A DNA stretch of 64,000 bases from Thermoplasmata archaeon (GTDB lineage: Archaea > Thermoplasmatota > Thermoplasmata > Halarchaeoplasmatales > Halarchaeoplasmataceae), in contig PWHR01000085.1 of the NCBI GenBank assembly GCA_003554965.1, positions 62,001 through 126,000 of the forward strand, written 5' to 3'. The notes under the pieces were generated by a model that ran no database searches, had not been told where the DNA came from, and saw only the letters and a program-made list of their open reading frames with translations. Below are positions 26,659 through 35,193 of this stretch, piece after piece. Within the stretch, counting starts at the first letter, position 1, and every line of letters begins with the position of its first letter. A program made the position numbers and the translations under genes.

Positions 26659-26898
26659 ATGAAAATTCACAGAGTCAAAGGAAGATTCAGGATGGGAAAA
26701 AGGAAAGGTGACTGGCAGCGCTTCTCCAAAGAGGTCATAAGCAGTAGTGAAGAGGAGGCAAAGGAAAAGATATATTCTCTCTTTGGTAGTAAGCACAGAG
26801 TCAGCAGGACCAATATAAAATTTTATGATATAGAAGAGATAAGTGAAGAAGAAATTGAAGATTACTTGATAAAGAGCAAAATCGAAATGGAGGCATGA
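26659..26898 (+). CDS. rplX: Ribosomal protein L18a / LX
   Basis: A 79-residue archaeal large-subunit protein (LX, eukaryotic L18a/eL20). It starts MKIHRVKGRFRMG and continues FSKEVISSSEEEAKEKIYSL, a typical single-domain LX. The ATG at 26659 follows TTCAGGTG by 6 bp; an in-frame TTG at 26650 overlaps that site. The stop overlaps the start of the prefoldin gene (ATGA), so the two are translationally coupled, a pairing well known in archaea. Confidence 0.93.
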   Translation: MKIHRVKGRFRMGKRKGDWQRFSKEVISSSEEEAKEKIYSLFGSKHRVSRTNIKFYDIEEISEEEIEDYLIKSKIEMEA

Positions 26899-27362
26899 AT
26901 ATAGTGGTTAATCAACGCGAACTACAACAGAAAGCATCTACTCTTGAAGTGATGAAAAACGAAGTAGAAGCCTTGCAGGGACAGAAACAGATGTTGGAAG
27001 AACATATCAACAGACACGACGAAGCGAAAGAAACGATGAAGAATTACAAGGATGAAGAGGAAGGCACGGAAGTTTTAGTGCCAATAGGTGCAGACTCTTA
27101 CATCTATACTGAAGTAAGCAACAATCAGGAAGTACTTATCGGTCTTGGTGCCGATTTATCGGCGGAAAGAGATATAGAGGACGCACTAGATATAATCGAG
27201 AGGAAGAAAGAAAAGATCGGAGAAGAAAAGAAAGAGTTGGAAAAACAGATAGAAGAGATCAGTGAGAATGCAGAGGAACTGGAGAACGAGATAAGGAAGG
27301 AATACCAAGAACTTCAGAGGCAGCAACAACAGCAGCAAGGCGGGGGACAGATAATTCAGTAG
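26895..27362 (+). CDS. pfdA: Prefoldin alpha subunit
   Basis: One of the two subunits of the archaeal prefoldin hexamer that hands unfolded proteins to the thermosome. The 155-residue protein has two long coiled-coil helices (about 1-55 and 95-150) joined by the beta hairpin TEVLVPIGADSYIYTEV and NNQEVLIGLGADLSAER, both diagnostic. The C-terminus is Gln-rich (ELQRQQQQQQGGG). It overlaps the LX gene by 4 bp and is followed by ftsY 70 bp downstream, the LX-pfdA-ftsY order seen in many euryarchaea. Confidence 0.95.
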   Translation: MNIVVNQRELQQKASTLEVMKNEVEALQGQKQMLEEHINRHDEAKETMKNYKDEEEGTEVLVPIGADSYIYTEVSNNQEVLIGLGADLSAERDIEDALDIIERKKEKIGEEKKELEKQIEEISENAEELENEIRKEYQELQRQQQQQQGGGQIIQ

Positions 27363-27432
27363 ATCAGGATTCATTATCTTGTCCGAAGCATATTGATGAT
27401 GATATGCCAAACTAGCTGAATCAGAGGTAATC

Positions 27433-28374
27433 ATGTTTGAAAAATTAAAAGATAAATTATCCGGATTGAAGCAGTCTAGTAAGAAAAAGATAAAGAAAAG
27501 TCCCGAGGAGGCCTTCGTTGACGGGTGGGGTTCTAAGATAAAGGAGAGTAAGGTAGAAGATATCCTTTGGGAGCTGAAGGTATCTTTACTCGAAGCAGAT
27601 GTTGCTCTACCCGTTGCCGAAGAGATACAGGATAAAGTAAAGCAGTACATCCTCGGTAAAAAGATCAGTCGGAAGTATGATCTAGAAGAGGTTGTAGAGG
27701 CAAGCCTGAAAAAAGCTGTTAGATATGCCCTTAAGACTGATAAAATAGATTTCGATAAAAGGGAAGAAAAAGCGGAAAAACCGTTTTCTATAATGTTTGT
27801 AGGAGTGAACGGGACGGGAAAGACCACCACTATAGCGAAGATCGCTAAAAGATTGAAAGACCAGGAATACAGCTGTGTTTTAGCGGCGTCAGACACTTTC
27901 AGAGCCGGAGCCCTTGAACAGATACAAAAGCACGGTAACAATCTCGGCCTTAAGGTAATCAAACACTCCAAAGGCAGTGATCCTGCTGCGGTAGCTTATG
28001 ATGCACTTGAACATGCTGAAGCTAGAGGAAAAGATGTAGTCCTTATAGATACCGCAGGAAGGATGCAGACCAACAAAAACTTGATGAACGAGATGGAGAA
28101 GATCAAAAGGGTCGCTGAACCTGATATGATAATTTTTGTAGGTGACGCTCTTGCAGGTAATGACGCTGTAGAGCAGGCAAAAGAATTTGAGAAATCGGTC
28201 GGGATAGATGGGGTCATACTCACTAAGATCGATGCTGATGCGAAGGGTGGCGCAGCTTTATCAATTGGTCATGCAGTCGGTAAACCGATGCTTTTCGTGG
28301 GGACTGGAGAGGATTACAAAGACCTTGTTGAATTCGACGCAACTTGGATGACTAAAAGGCTTTTCGGTGGCTGA
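27433..28374 (+). CDS. ftsY: Signal recognition particle receptor FtsY
   Basis: SRP-type GTPase that docks ribosome-nascent-chain complexes at the membrane. The 313-residue protein has a short charged N-terminus (lacking the long acidic A domain), an N domain (about 15-105) and the G domain with GVNGTGKTTTIAKIA (G1), DTFRAGALEQ (SRP insertion box), IDTAGRMQTNKNLMNEM (G3) and TKIDADAKGGAALS (G4 and closing loop). The ATG at 27433 follows GAGGTAATC. It completes the LX-pfdA-ftsY operon. Confidence 0.96.
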   Translation: MFEKLKDKLSGLKQSSKKKIKKSPEEAFVDGWGSKIKESKVEDILWELKVSLLEADVALPVAEEIQDKVKQYILGKKISRKYDLEEVVEASLKKAVRYALKTDKIDFDKREEKAEKPFSIMFVGVNGTGKTTTIAKIAKRLKDQEYSCVLAASDTFRAGALEQIQKHGNNLGLKVIKHSKGSDPAAVAYDALEHAEARGKDVVLIDTAGRMQTNKNLMNEMEKIKRVAEPDMIIFVGDALAGNDAVEQAKEFEKSVGIDGVILTKIDADAKGGAALSIGHAVGKPMLFVGTGEDYKDLVEFDATWMTKRLFGG

Positions 28375-28410
28375 TCGATTTTATCGCATAACAACTCTTT
28401 AAAAGAACGG

Positions 28411-29331
28411 TCATCTCTGCAGATAACCTATGCCGTCAGGATGTATACCAGCCTCTATACGTTTGGGTTCTTCTTCTAGTCTATCAATATCGATAACTGA
28501 GATGTCGTTCGTTTTGTTATTAGCTACATAGGCTCTTTCACCAGGATGATCAAATACCACTCCTCCGGGCCATACTCCGACTGGCATACGCTTCACTTCC
28601 CAAGGCACTCTTTCATCATCTCTTTGGAAGTCCGTTTTGATCACTGAAACGTCGTTCGACTCTCTATTGAGGATAAAGGCGTATTTTCCGTCGGGCGAAA
28701 ACACTATTCTTATGGGTGTGGTTCCAACCCTTCTCTTGTATTTGGTATCATAATTTTCAGGGTCTATGACGTAAAGAGTACCATCTTTCTGGTTAGCTAC
28801 ATAGAGATCACCGGTTTCTGGATCCACCGCAGTGCCTTCTGGTCCCTCACCGACAGGAAAATGATTTATCACTTTTTCTTTTTCAACGTCTATAACAGAG
28901 ATGTTATCACTCCCTATATTGGGAACGAAAACTTTTTTTCCATCTTTTGAGAAGGTTATCATGTGGGAATGCTTCTGGTGGGTTGGGAAATGTTTCTTTA
29001 TCTCGTCTTTTTTTGTATCTAGTATGAATATCATATTGCTGTAGGTTGAGGCTACATAGAGTTCGGATCCATCCTCCATCAAACCAACACCGTGTGGAAA
29101 ATCGAACTCTTCATGTTTTATCCTTTTGATGATCTCGAAATTTTCATTATCTACAACATCTATTTCATTACCCAGGGAACAGGTTATGTACGATTTTTTC
29201 CCGTCCTTTGAAACTGCAATCTCATGGGGATTATGACCAGTTTTTATCCTTTTGATTTCATCCTTTTTTTTAATGTCTATTATGGACAAACTGTCTTCAT
29301 CCTTATTCAATACTAACAGATATTCCTCCAT
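28411..29331 (-). CDS. YncE-type beta-propeller protein
   Basis: A 306-residue protein made of about seven YVTN-type propeller blades, with repeated motifs such as DGKKSYITCSLGNEIDVVD, LYVASTYSNMIFILDT, VFVPNIGSDNISVID, LYVANQKDGTLYVID and AYVANNKTNDISVID. Unlike many relatives there is no signal peptide, so it is predicted cytosolic. Propellers of this type bind proteins or small ligands; no catalytic site is apparent. It converges on ftsY (36 bp) and is divergent from the small zinc-knuckle gene. Confidence 0.85.
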   Translation of the reverse strand: MEEYLLVLNKDEDSLSIIDIKKKDEIKRIKTGHNPHEIAVSKDGKKSYITCSLGNEIDVVDNENFEIIKRIKHEEFDFPHGVGLMEDGSELYVASTYSNMIFILDTKKDEIKKHFPTHQKHSHMITFSKDGKKVFVPNIGSDNISVIDVEKEKVINHFPVGEGPEGTAVDPETGDLYVANQKDGTLYVIDPENYDTKYKRRVGTTPIRIVFSPDGKYAFILNRESNDVSVIKTDFQRDDERVPWEVKRMPVGVWPGGVVFDHPGERAYVANNKTNDISVIDIDRLEEEPKRIEAGIHPDGIGYLQR

Positions 29332-29440
29332 TTTATCACACGAGATTAAAGCGGTTAGGTCTTACCTATAGTTTTTCATTAGTCAGACAAAAAGCGTAAA
29401 AGATAAAAGCTATCGAATCTATACCGAATTAGGTGCTATC

Positions 29441-29665
29441 TTGAAACGAAGAAGGAAGAGCAAAAGGAAGAAAGAAAAAACTTGTGATGTTAAAGGTTGC
29501 GATGAAGATAAGAAGAAGTCCCTACCTTCAGAGAAAGTCTCAAAAAAGACTGAACTAACTATTGAGTCTTCTGGAAGAAAGACTTACCTGTGCAAGGAAC
29601 ATTATAAAAAATATAAAAAAGAGACTAAAGAAGAGAGGACCACGAAGAGATTAGCATGGGATTAA
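29441..29665 (+). CDS. Small basic protein with a Cys/His zinc knuckle
   Basis: A 74-residue Lys/Arg-rich protein that I do not recognise by name. It has CDVKGC near residue 15 and a second half-site YLCKEHYKKYKKE near 50, a C-x4-C ... C-x2-H arrangement likely to bind one zinc. The strongly basic ends suggest RNA or ribosome binding. The start is TTG at 29441, 5 bp after AGGTG (29431-29435). It stands alone between a propeller gene and the pilus operon. Confidence 0.7.
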   Translation: MKRRRKSKRKKEKTCDVKGCDEDKKKSLPSEKVSKKTELTIESSGRKTYLCKEHYKKYKKETKEERTTKRLAWD

Positions 29666-29770
29666 AGTCTTTGGTAGATCTTGGTGCTTGATTAACCTCC
29701 TTGAAATGCCATTCTAGAAAACGAAATATAAATTAAAAAAGAGGGAAAAGTTCTTTTAAGGACAAGTTCA

Positions 29771-29785
29771 TTTATAATTATAAAC
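29771..29785 (+). promoter_or_regulatory. TATA box of the pilus-like operon
   Basis: TTTATAATTATAAAC lies about 55 bp before the first plausible ATG (29831) of the five-gene secretion operon. All five genes run in one direction with gaps of -1 to 17 bp and no other clear promoter between them, so this box probably drives the whole unit. Confidence 0.5.
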
Positions 29786-29830
29786 TCGTCTTACGAAAGT
29801 CCGTGTTTGCAAAAGTTATGTGTGATTAAT

Positions 29831-31543
29831 ATGCACAAAAAAGACATACTAGGTCTCTCTTGGTTAGGAATTAAAAAACAACTAGGTCTAATGCTCTTAT
29901 TCTCAGTGATCAATCTTCTAATATTTGAGCCTAAAAAGGCAAAAAGAGTAAAATTGCCTAGGACCGAAGTAGAGGTGCAGAAAACTAAGGAAAGAAAGGG
30001 AGAAGAGTGGATATCTGAATATACAAAGACCCCACCTCTAGAAAGAGATTCTCAGCGTATAGTAGAGGTCTACCCAATAAGAGACCCCTTCAGTTATGCT
30101 AGGATAATATATGATGAAGATAATTCAGAGCATCTGTACCAGGCTATAGAACCTACTTTAAGGGAGGACGAACAAAAATTACTAGAGAAGATAAGAGATA
30201 CACTAGACAGGACTCTTACTTATGAATGGGAGACTATGAAGAAAAAGGATAAAGAAGAGTTCATCAAGGAGTCGGTCAAAAGCTATATCGAGAGCAGAGA
30301 GATGAACATAAACGAGATCACAGAGAAGAGGATACTGTATCATGTCATCAGGAACTATGTCCGTTTTGGCCCCTTAGATGTTTTAATGAGTGATGAAAAT
30401 GTTGAGGATATCTCTTGTGATGGCATAGACATACCTATCTTTATATATCATTCAAAATACGAATCCGTGAAAACCGACATAATATTTGAAAGTGAAAGCA
30501 AATTGAACTCTTATATCATCCAGTTGGGTCAACGATGTGGGAAACAAGTATCTGTATCTCAACCTATCTTGGACGGTACCACCCCCGAAGGTCACAGAGT
30601 TCAGGGTACCTATGCTGATGAAGTCTCTACCCGTGGCTCATCAATAACCATAAGAAGGTTCAAGAAGGAACCATTTACTCCCGTCAAGCTCATAAAGTAC
30701 AATACGGCGAATCCAGAGATGGTGGCCTATCTGTGGTTGATGGTTGAGCATGAGAAGTCCTCTATCGTTGCCGGAGGTACAGCGTGCGGTAAGACCGCGA
30801 CTCTCAACTCCTACACGCTTTTCATTCCTCCAGGTCTGAAGATAGTTTCTCTAGAGGATACCAGGGAGATCAATCTTCCTCATGAAAATTGGATACCCAG
30901 TACCACTCGTTCAGGGATGACTATGAGCCAGGGTAAAGGAAGGGATCCAGGTGAGGTGAACATGTACGATCTCGTCAGGAATGCTTTAAGACAGAGACCA
31001 GATTATATAATCGTGGGTGAGGTGAGAGGTAAAGAAGCCCACACCATGTTCCAGGCCATGGCAACCGGCCATGTGACTTACAGCACCATGCACGCTGATT
31101 CGGTTCAGTCTATGGTTCATAGGTTGGAAAATGATCCCATCAATTGTCCTAGAGTGCTTTTAACAGCGCTCAGATTCGTGATAATCCAAAAATTCGCCAT
31201 GGTAGATGACGAAAGGGTTAGAAGGATACAGGAGATCACGGAGATAGTGGGTTTCGAACCTGAGAGTGACGAGCTGATAACGAATACCGTCTTCAAATGG
31301 AACAGGGAGAATGACAGCTTCAGTTATCAGGGTCACAGCTATAATTTCGACGAGATAATGACCGCTAACAATTGGACTCAAGAAGAGATGGATGAGGAAT
31401 TTGAAAATAGAGTCGAAGTTATTGAATATATGGTAGAAAAAGACATGGTGCATTATAAAGACATTTCCAGGATAGTAGCTTCTTATTATAAAGAACCCGA
31501 AGAAACGTTAGCTAGGATAAGGAGAAAGAGAGGTGATAACTGA
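29831..31543 (+). CDS. Type II/IV secretion ATPase (GspE/FlaI/TadA family), first copy
   Basis: A 570-residue hexameric ATPase expected to power assembly of a type IV pilus-like filament at the cytosolic face of the membrane. It has the N-terminal domain block VEDISCDGIDIPIFIYHSKY, Walker A GGTACGKTA (about residues 314-322), the Asp box SLEDTREINLPHENW, Walker B YIIVGEVRGKEA and the His box YSTMHADSVQSM. Walker A has Cys where its partner at 33525 has Ser, and Ala where that has Thr. The N-terminus carries an odd hydrophobic stretch (GLMLLFSVINLLIF), so the true start may be ATG 29831 or 29891. It overlaps the next gene by 1 bp. Confidence 0.9.
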   Translation: MHKKDILGLSWLGIKKQLGLMLLFSVINLLIFEPKKAKRVKLPRTEVEVQKTKERKGEEWISEYTKTPPLERDSQRIVEVYPIRDPFSYARIIYDEDNSEHLYQAIEPTLREDEQKLLEKIRDTLDRTLTYEWETMKKKDKEEFIKESVKSYIESREMNINEITEKRILYHVIRNYVRFGPLDVLMSDENVEDISCDGIDIPIFIYHSKYESVKTDIIFESESKLNSYIIQLGQRCGKQVSVSQPILDGTTPEGHRVQGTYADEVSTRGSSITIRRFKKEPFTPVKLIKYNTANPEMVAYLWLMVEHEKSSIVAGGTACGKTATLNSYTLFIPPGLKIVSLEDTREINLPHENWIPSTTRSGMTMSQGKGRDPGEVNMYDLVRNALRQRPDYIIVGEVRGKEAHTMFQAMATGHVTYSTMHADSVQSMVHRLENDPINCPRVLLTALRFVIIQKFAMVDDERVRRIQEITEIVGFEPESDELITNTVFKWNRENDSFSYQGHSYNFDEIMTANNWTQEEMDEEFENRVEVIEYMVEKDMVHYKDISRIVASYYKEPEETLARIRRKRGDN

Positions 31544-32559
31544 TGGCGGAAGGAAGTGACATATTTAAAGGGTTCGAATTCAAAGACGAATCATTCTTTT
31601 CCTCCAAGAGAACTGAAGTAACTGAAGAGATAGAAAAGTACGGGCCGCATGTCCAAAGACTCCCTAAAGAAGCGGTACCAGAATATTTGACTTTGACACC
31701 TTATCAAAAATTTTGTTGGAAGATGTTGGGTCCATTGGTAGAAGAAAAAGATGTAGAGGACGAAGACTTGGAAGAAGCTCTTCTTAGGGCCCACATGAAG
31801 ATCAGAGTCGAAGAATATATCGCTTATGTTTGGATGAGCACCATCTTGGCAGCTATTGGCGGGATTGTTGTAGCGGTACTCATGGGTATATTCCTATCTC
31901 CTGTTTTGGGTTTTGCATCTTACTTGCTTGCGGGTATGACAGCACTTCTAGTGCCCGTCGCAGCTTACATTGGACTGAAGTCGATACCTTCTGCTAAAGC
32001 TAATAGTAGGGGTAAAAAGATAGATAAAAAACTTTCAGATGCTATGAGTTTTATAGCTTCCATGTCCTCTGCTAATATCAATCTAGACATGATATTCAAA
32101 GAATTGGCGAGGCAGCCATTATATGGGGAAGTCTGCGAGGAAGCTAAGTTGATCACAAGGGATACTGAGATTTTGGGGTTAGATATCTTGACTGCCTTGG
32201 AAAGAGCTACTGCTAGATCACCTTCTGACAATTTTAGAGAATTTTTGCAGGGAGTGATCACTACCTCAACATCTGGAGGGCAGCTGAAACCCTTTTTCAA
32301 AAGCAAGATGGAGGAATATCAGGATGAGAGACAATTAAGGGTTCAACAGAACATGGAAACATTGGGTATGATGGCTGAATCTTTCGTAACGGTGGTAGTG
32401 GCTTTTCCTCTATTTTTGGTTGTGATAATGGCTATAATGTCCCTAATGGGCATGGGAGCTGGCGATCCAATCCCTGTACTTTACGCTATAGTAGGTCTTA
32501 TGATTCCAGGTTCACAAGCTGGATTTATTGCGATAATATGGTTGATAACCAATGATTAA
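31543..32559 (+). CDS. TadC/FlaJ-like inner membrane platform protein, first copy
   Basis: A 338-residue polytopic protein of the T2SSF/TadC family, the membrane platform paired with GspE-type ATPases. A soluble N-terminus of about 95 residues is followed by two helices (ILAAIGGIVVAVLMGIFL, LLAGMTALLVPVAAYIGL). The cytosolic T2SSF domain comes next (DAMSFIASMSSANINLDMIF, ATARSPSDNFREFLQGVI), then C-terminal helices (VTVVVAFPLFLVVIMAIMSL and PVLYAIVGLMIPGS). The ATG overlaps the stop of the ATPase gene by one base, so the two are coupled. Confidence 0.88.
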   Translation: MAEGSDIFKGFEFKDESFFSSKRTEVTEEIEKYGPHVQRLPKEAVPEYLTLTPYQKFCWKMLGPLVEEKDVEDEDLEEALLRAHMKIRVEEYIAYVWMSTILAAIGGIVVAVLMGIFLSPVLGFASYLLAGMTALLVPVAAYIGLKSIPSAKANSRGKKIDKKLSDAMSFIASMSSANINLDMIFKELARQPLYGEVCEEAKLITRDTEILGLDILTALERATARSPSDNFREFLQGVITTSTSGGQLKPFFKSKMEEYQDERQLRVQQNMETLGMMAESFVTVVVAFPLFLVVIMAIMSLMGMGAGDPIPVLYAIVGLMIPGSQAGFIAIIWLITND

Positions 32560-32576
32560 AAAAGTAGTGTGATAAG

Positions 32577-33515
32577 ATGCCAGGAAAAGAAAGAAAAAGC
32601 GGCTTCGAAAAGATATTGACCCTTGGATACGCAAAAGAATTCTTGATCATTTCATCGGTTGGGGGAGCAGTGATGCTATTCATAGCCTTATTGTCATATC
32701 TAGATGCTGGACCTATCCCCTTGGCACCTATTGATTGGAGCATGATCGCCGCTATGGTTTTCTTTGGGCCCTTTGGAATCTATGTAAGCTATAAACACAA
32801 GCAGATTGAAAGGATAGAAAGAAGATTACCAGATTTCCTCCGAGATGTTTCGGAAGCTGGAAGATTCGGTATGACCCTTGCTGATGCGATAGTGGTTTCG
32901 GCTGAGGGTAGATATGGTGAATTGACCCCAGAAATCAGAAAGATGGCTGCCCAGATCCAGTGGGGTGTACCTGCTAACAAGGCCTTGAACTTATTTGCTC
33001 AAAGGGTTGACACTCCACTTGTGAATAGAGTGGTCGCAATAATAACCAAAGCAAATCAAGCAGGGGGTAATGTGGCTGATGTCCTAACCATGGTATCTCA
33101 GGATGCGAAAAAAGTGCATCAGTCAGAAGATGAACAAAAGATAGCTATGACCTCATATTTAGCAGTAATTTACGTTTCTTTTGCCGTCTTTATCGTAGTT
33201 ATCATAATATTGAATACACAATTTTTGACTGCTATGGAAGAGGCAGGAGCAGAGATGGACATGGATGCGGAAGGTATAGAGGCACCAGGAGGCATGGGTG
33301 GAGGCATGGCTATGGAGATGGAAACTGAGCACATACCGGTTATACAGTATATATTCACCCTGGCGGTATTCGCACATGCAGTTGGAGACGGTATAGTAGC
33401 GGGTATCTTACAAACAGGTAAATTTACAAATGGAATGAAACACAGCTTCATACTTGTTCTTATAGGATTTATCACCTTGAGAGTGATGTTTGGAGGACTA
33501 GGATTGGTGATGTGA
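32577..33515 (+). CDS. TadC/FlaJ-like inner membrane platform protein, second copy
   Basis: A 312-residue T2SSF/TadC-type membrane protein. Two N-terminal helices (FLIISSVGGAVMLFIALLSYL, MIAAMVFFGPFGIYVSY; quoted in parts) precede the cytosolic domain with RRLPDFLRDVSEAGRFGMTL and ANQAGGNVADVLTMVSQDA, the T2SSF signature. C-terminal helices follow (YLAVIYVSFAVFIVVIIIL, HSFILVLIGFITLRVMF) around a Met/Gly-rich loop (PGGMGGGMAMEME). It begins 17 bp after the first copy and is closer than that copy to the canonical FlaJ/TadC pattern. Two platform proteins in tandem recall the TadB/TadC pairing of tight-adherence systems. Confidence 0.88.
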   Translation: MPGKERKSGFEKILTLGYAKEFLIISSVGGAVMLFIALLSYLDAGPIPLAPIDWSMIAAMVFFGPFGIYVSYKHKQIERIERRLPDFLRDVSEAGRFGMTLADAIVVSAEGRYGELTPEIRKMAAQIQWGVPANKALNLFAQRVDTPLVNRVVAIITKANQAGGNVADVLTMVSQDAKKVHQSEDEQKIAMTSYLAVIYVSFAVFIVVIIILNTQFLTAMEEAGAEMDMDAEGIEAPGGMGGGMAMEMETEHIPVIQYIFTLAVFAHAVGDGIVAGILQTGKFTNGMKHSFILVLIGFITLRVMFGGLGLVM

Positions 33516-33524
33516 GGGATCAAG

Positions 33525-35180
33525 ATGGCAACTAGCATAGGAAAAAAACTGAATGAGATATTAGGAAAAGATAAACCAAAGAAGGTTTACGTACCTTCTG
33601 AAGAATCTGTTGGATCTGAAGAAAAGGAGCAGATAACTAAGGTCCCAAAGATAGCAGAGGAGAACGTTAAAGAGATAGAGATTAATGAAGTCGAAGAGCC
33701 TTATACGTATGTAAGAATAAAATATGACAATACTTCTAATGAATATATCTATGAAGTCATCGAACCGCAGCTGACAGATGAGGAAGAAGAGGTTTTGAAA
33801 GCTGTCAAGGACCAGATCGTTGACAGAGTAGAGATGATAGACCTAGATAGTAAAGAAGAGCAAGAAGAATATCTTGGACATAAGATCAACGAGATATTGA
33901 AAGATTTAGACGTTCAATTGAGAAAGATATCTAGGGAGCGTATCAAATATTACGTTAAAAGAGACTTTCTTGGTTTTGGCCCTATAGATGTCATGATGAA
34001 GGATGTAGATCCTGAAGACATCTCCTGTGATGGTGTTGGTATCCCGATCTACGTTTTTCATAGAAAGTACGGGTCAATGAAATCCAACGTTAGTTTCGAT
34101 GATGCAGAGGAATTGGATAATTATGTTATTTGGCTGGCACAGAGAAGTGGAAAACACATCTCTGTTGCGGATCCTATGTTGGATGCTACCATGCCGGATG
34201 GATCAAGACTTCAGGAAACTTTGGGTACGCATGTAACGCAGAAAGGATCCTCATTTACGATAAGACGTTTTGAGGAAGAACCTTACACCCCTGTAAATCT
34301 GATAAACTTTCAAACCTTTAACCCTGAGATGATGGCCTATGCATGGATAGCTATCGAGAACGGCCAATCTATGCTAATCTGTGGGGGAACGGCATCCGGA
34401 AAAACCACCACCTTGAACGCGATCTTACTATTCATACCTCCGCAGGCCAAGATCGTGAGTATCGAGGATACCCGTGAATTGAATCTGCCCCATGAGAATT
34501 GGGTGCCACTCCTCACAAGGAGCGGATTTGGCGAGATCGACGAAGATACAGGCAAAAAAGCAGGAGAAATAGATATGTATCAGTTGCTCCAAGCTGCTCT
34601 AAGACAGCGTCCGGAATACATGATGGTTGGTGAGGTCAGAGGTGAAGAGGCTTACGTGGTTTTCCAAGCTATGGCGACAGGAAAAAGTGCCTACACGACT
34701 TTCCATGCCGATGATGTCCAGACCATGGTGAATAGGATGGAAAATGATCCTATCAATTTACCTCGAGCGCTGATCGGTGCATTGGATGTGGTGGTATTAC
34801 AGGCTAAAGTTAAGGTTGGTACGAAAATGGTTAGAAGGATCAAGGCCATGACCGAGATTGTTAGCGTTGATCCTGAATCCGAGGAATTGATCACCAATAA
34901 GTCATACACATGGAACCCTGCGGACGATTCTTTCAATTACAGCGGTCACAGTTATGTATATTCAAAAGTGGCTCAATCTAAAAGTTGGACTCAAAGGGAG
35001 ATGGAGAGAGAAGTTAAGAGAAGAAAAATTGTATTGGAATATCTGAACCAGGAAGAAATTTATAATTATGAAGATTTTGCCCAAGTGGTTACCTCATATT
35101 ATAGGAACAAAGAAGAGGTCTTGGAAAAAGCAAAGAGAAAGTTAGAAGAGAGTAAAGAAGAAGAATTTAGTAGGAGTTAA
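33525..35180 (+). CDS. Type II/IV secretion ATPase (GspE/FlaI/TadA family), second copy
   Basis: A 551-residue ATPase paralogous along its length to the gene at 29831. It has PEDISCDGVGIPIYVFHRKY, Walker A GGTASGKTT (about residues 286-294), SIEDTRELNLPHENWVP, Walker B YMMVGEVRGEEA and the His box YTTFHADDVQTM. All catalytic motifs are canonical and the N-terminus is soluble and charged. The ATG at 33525 lies 9 bp after the second platform gene. Whether the two ATPases form one mixed hexamer, or act as extension and retraction motors, is not visible in sequence. Confidence 0.93.
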   Translation: MATSIGKKLNEILGKDKPKKVYVPSEESVGSEEKEQITKVPKIAEENVKEIEINEVEEPYTYVRIKYDNTSNEYIYEVIEPQLTDEEEEVLKAVKDQIVDRVEMIDLDSKEEQEEYLGHKINEILKDLDVQLRKISRERIKYYVKRDFLGFGPIDVMMKDVDPEDISCDGVGIPIYVFHRKYGSMKSNVSFDDAEELDNYVIWLAQRSGKHISVADPMLDATMPDGSRLQETLGTHVTQKGSSFTIRRFEEEPYTPVNLINFQTFNPEMMAYAWIAIENGQSMLICGGTASGKTTTLNAILLFIPPQAKIVSIEDTRELNLPHENWVPLLTRSGFGEIDEDTGKKAGEIDMYQLLQAALRQRPEYMMVGEVRGEEAYVVFQAMATGKSAYTTFHADDVQTMVNRMENDPINLPRALIGALDVVVLQAKVKVGTKMVRRIKAMTEIVSVDPESEELITNKSYTWNPADDSFNYSGHSYVYSKVAQSKSWTQREMEREVKRRKIVLEYLNQEEIYNYEDFAQVVTSYYRNKEEVLEKAKRKLEESKEEEFSRS

Positions 35181-35193
35181 AGGGGTCATCTAT

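Noticed and set aside
27186-27971. Minus-strand open frame of 261 codons opposite pfdA and ftsY
   Set aside because: It spans two well-supported genes and the product is a hydrophobic, Ser/Leu-rich shadow.
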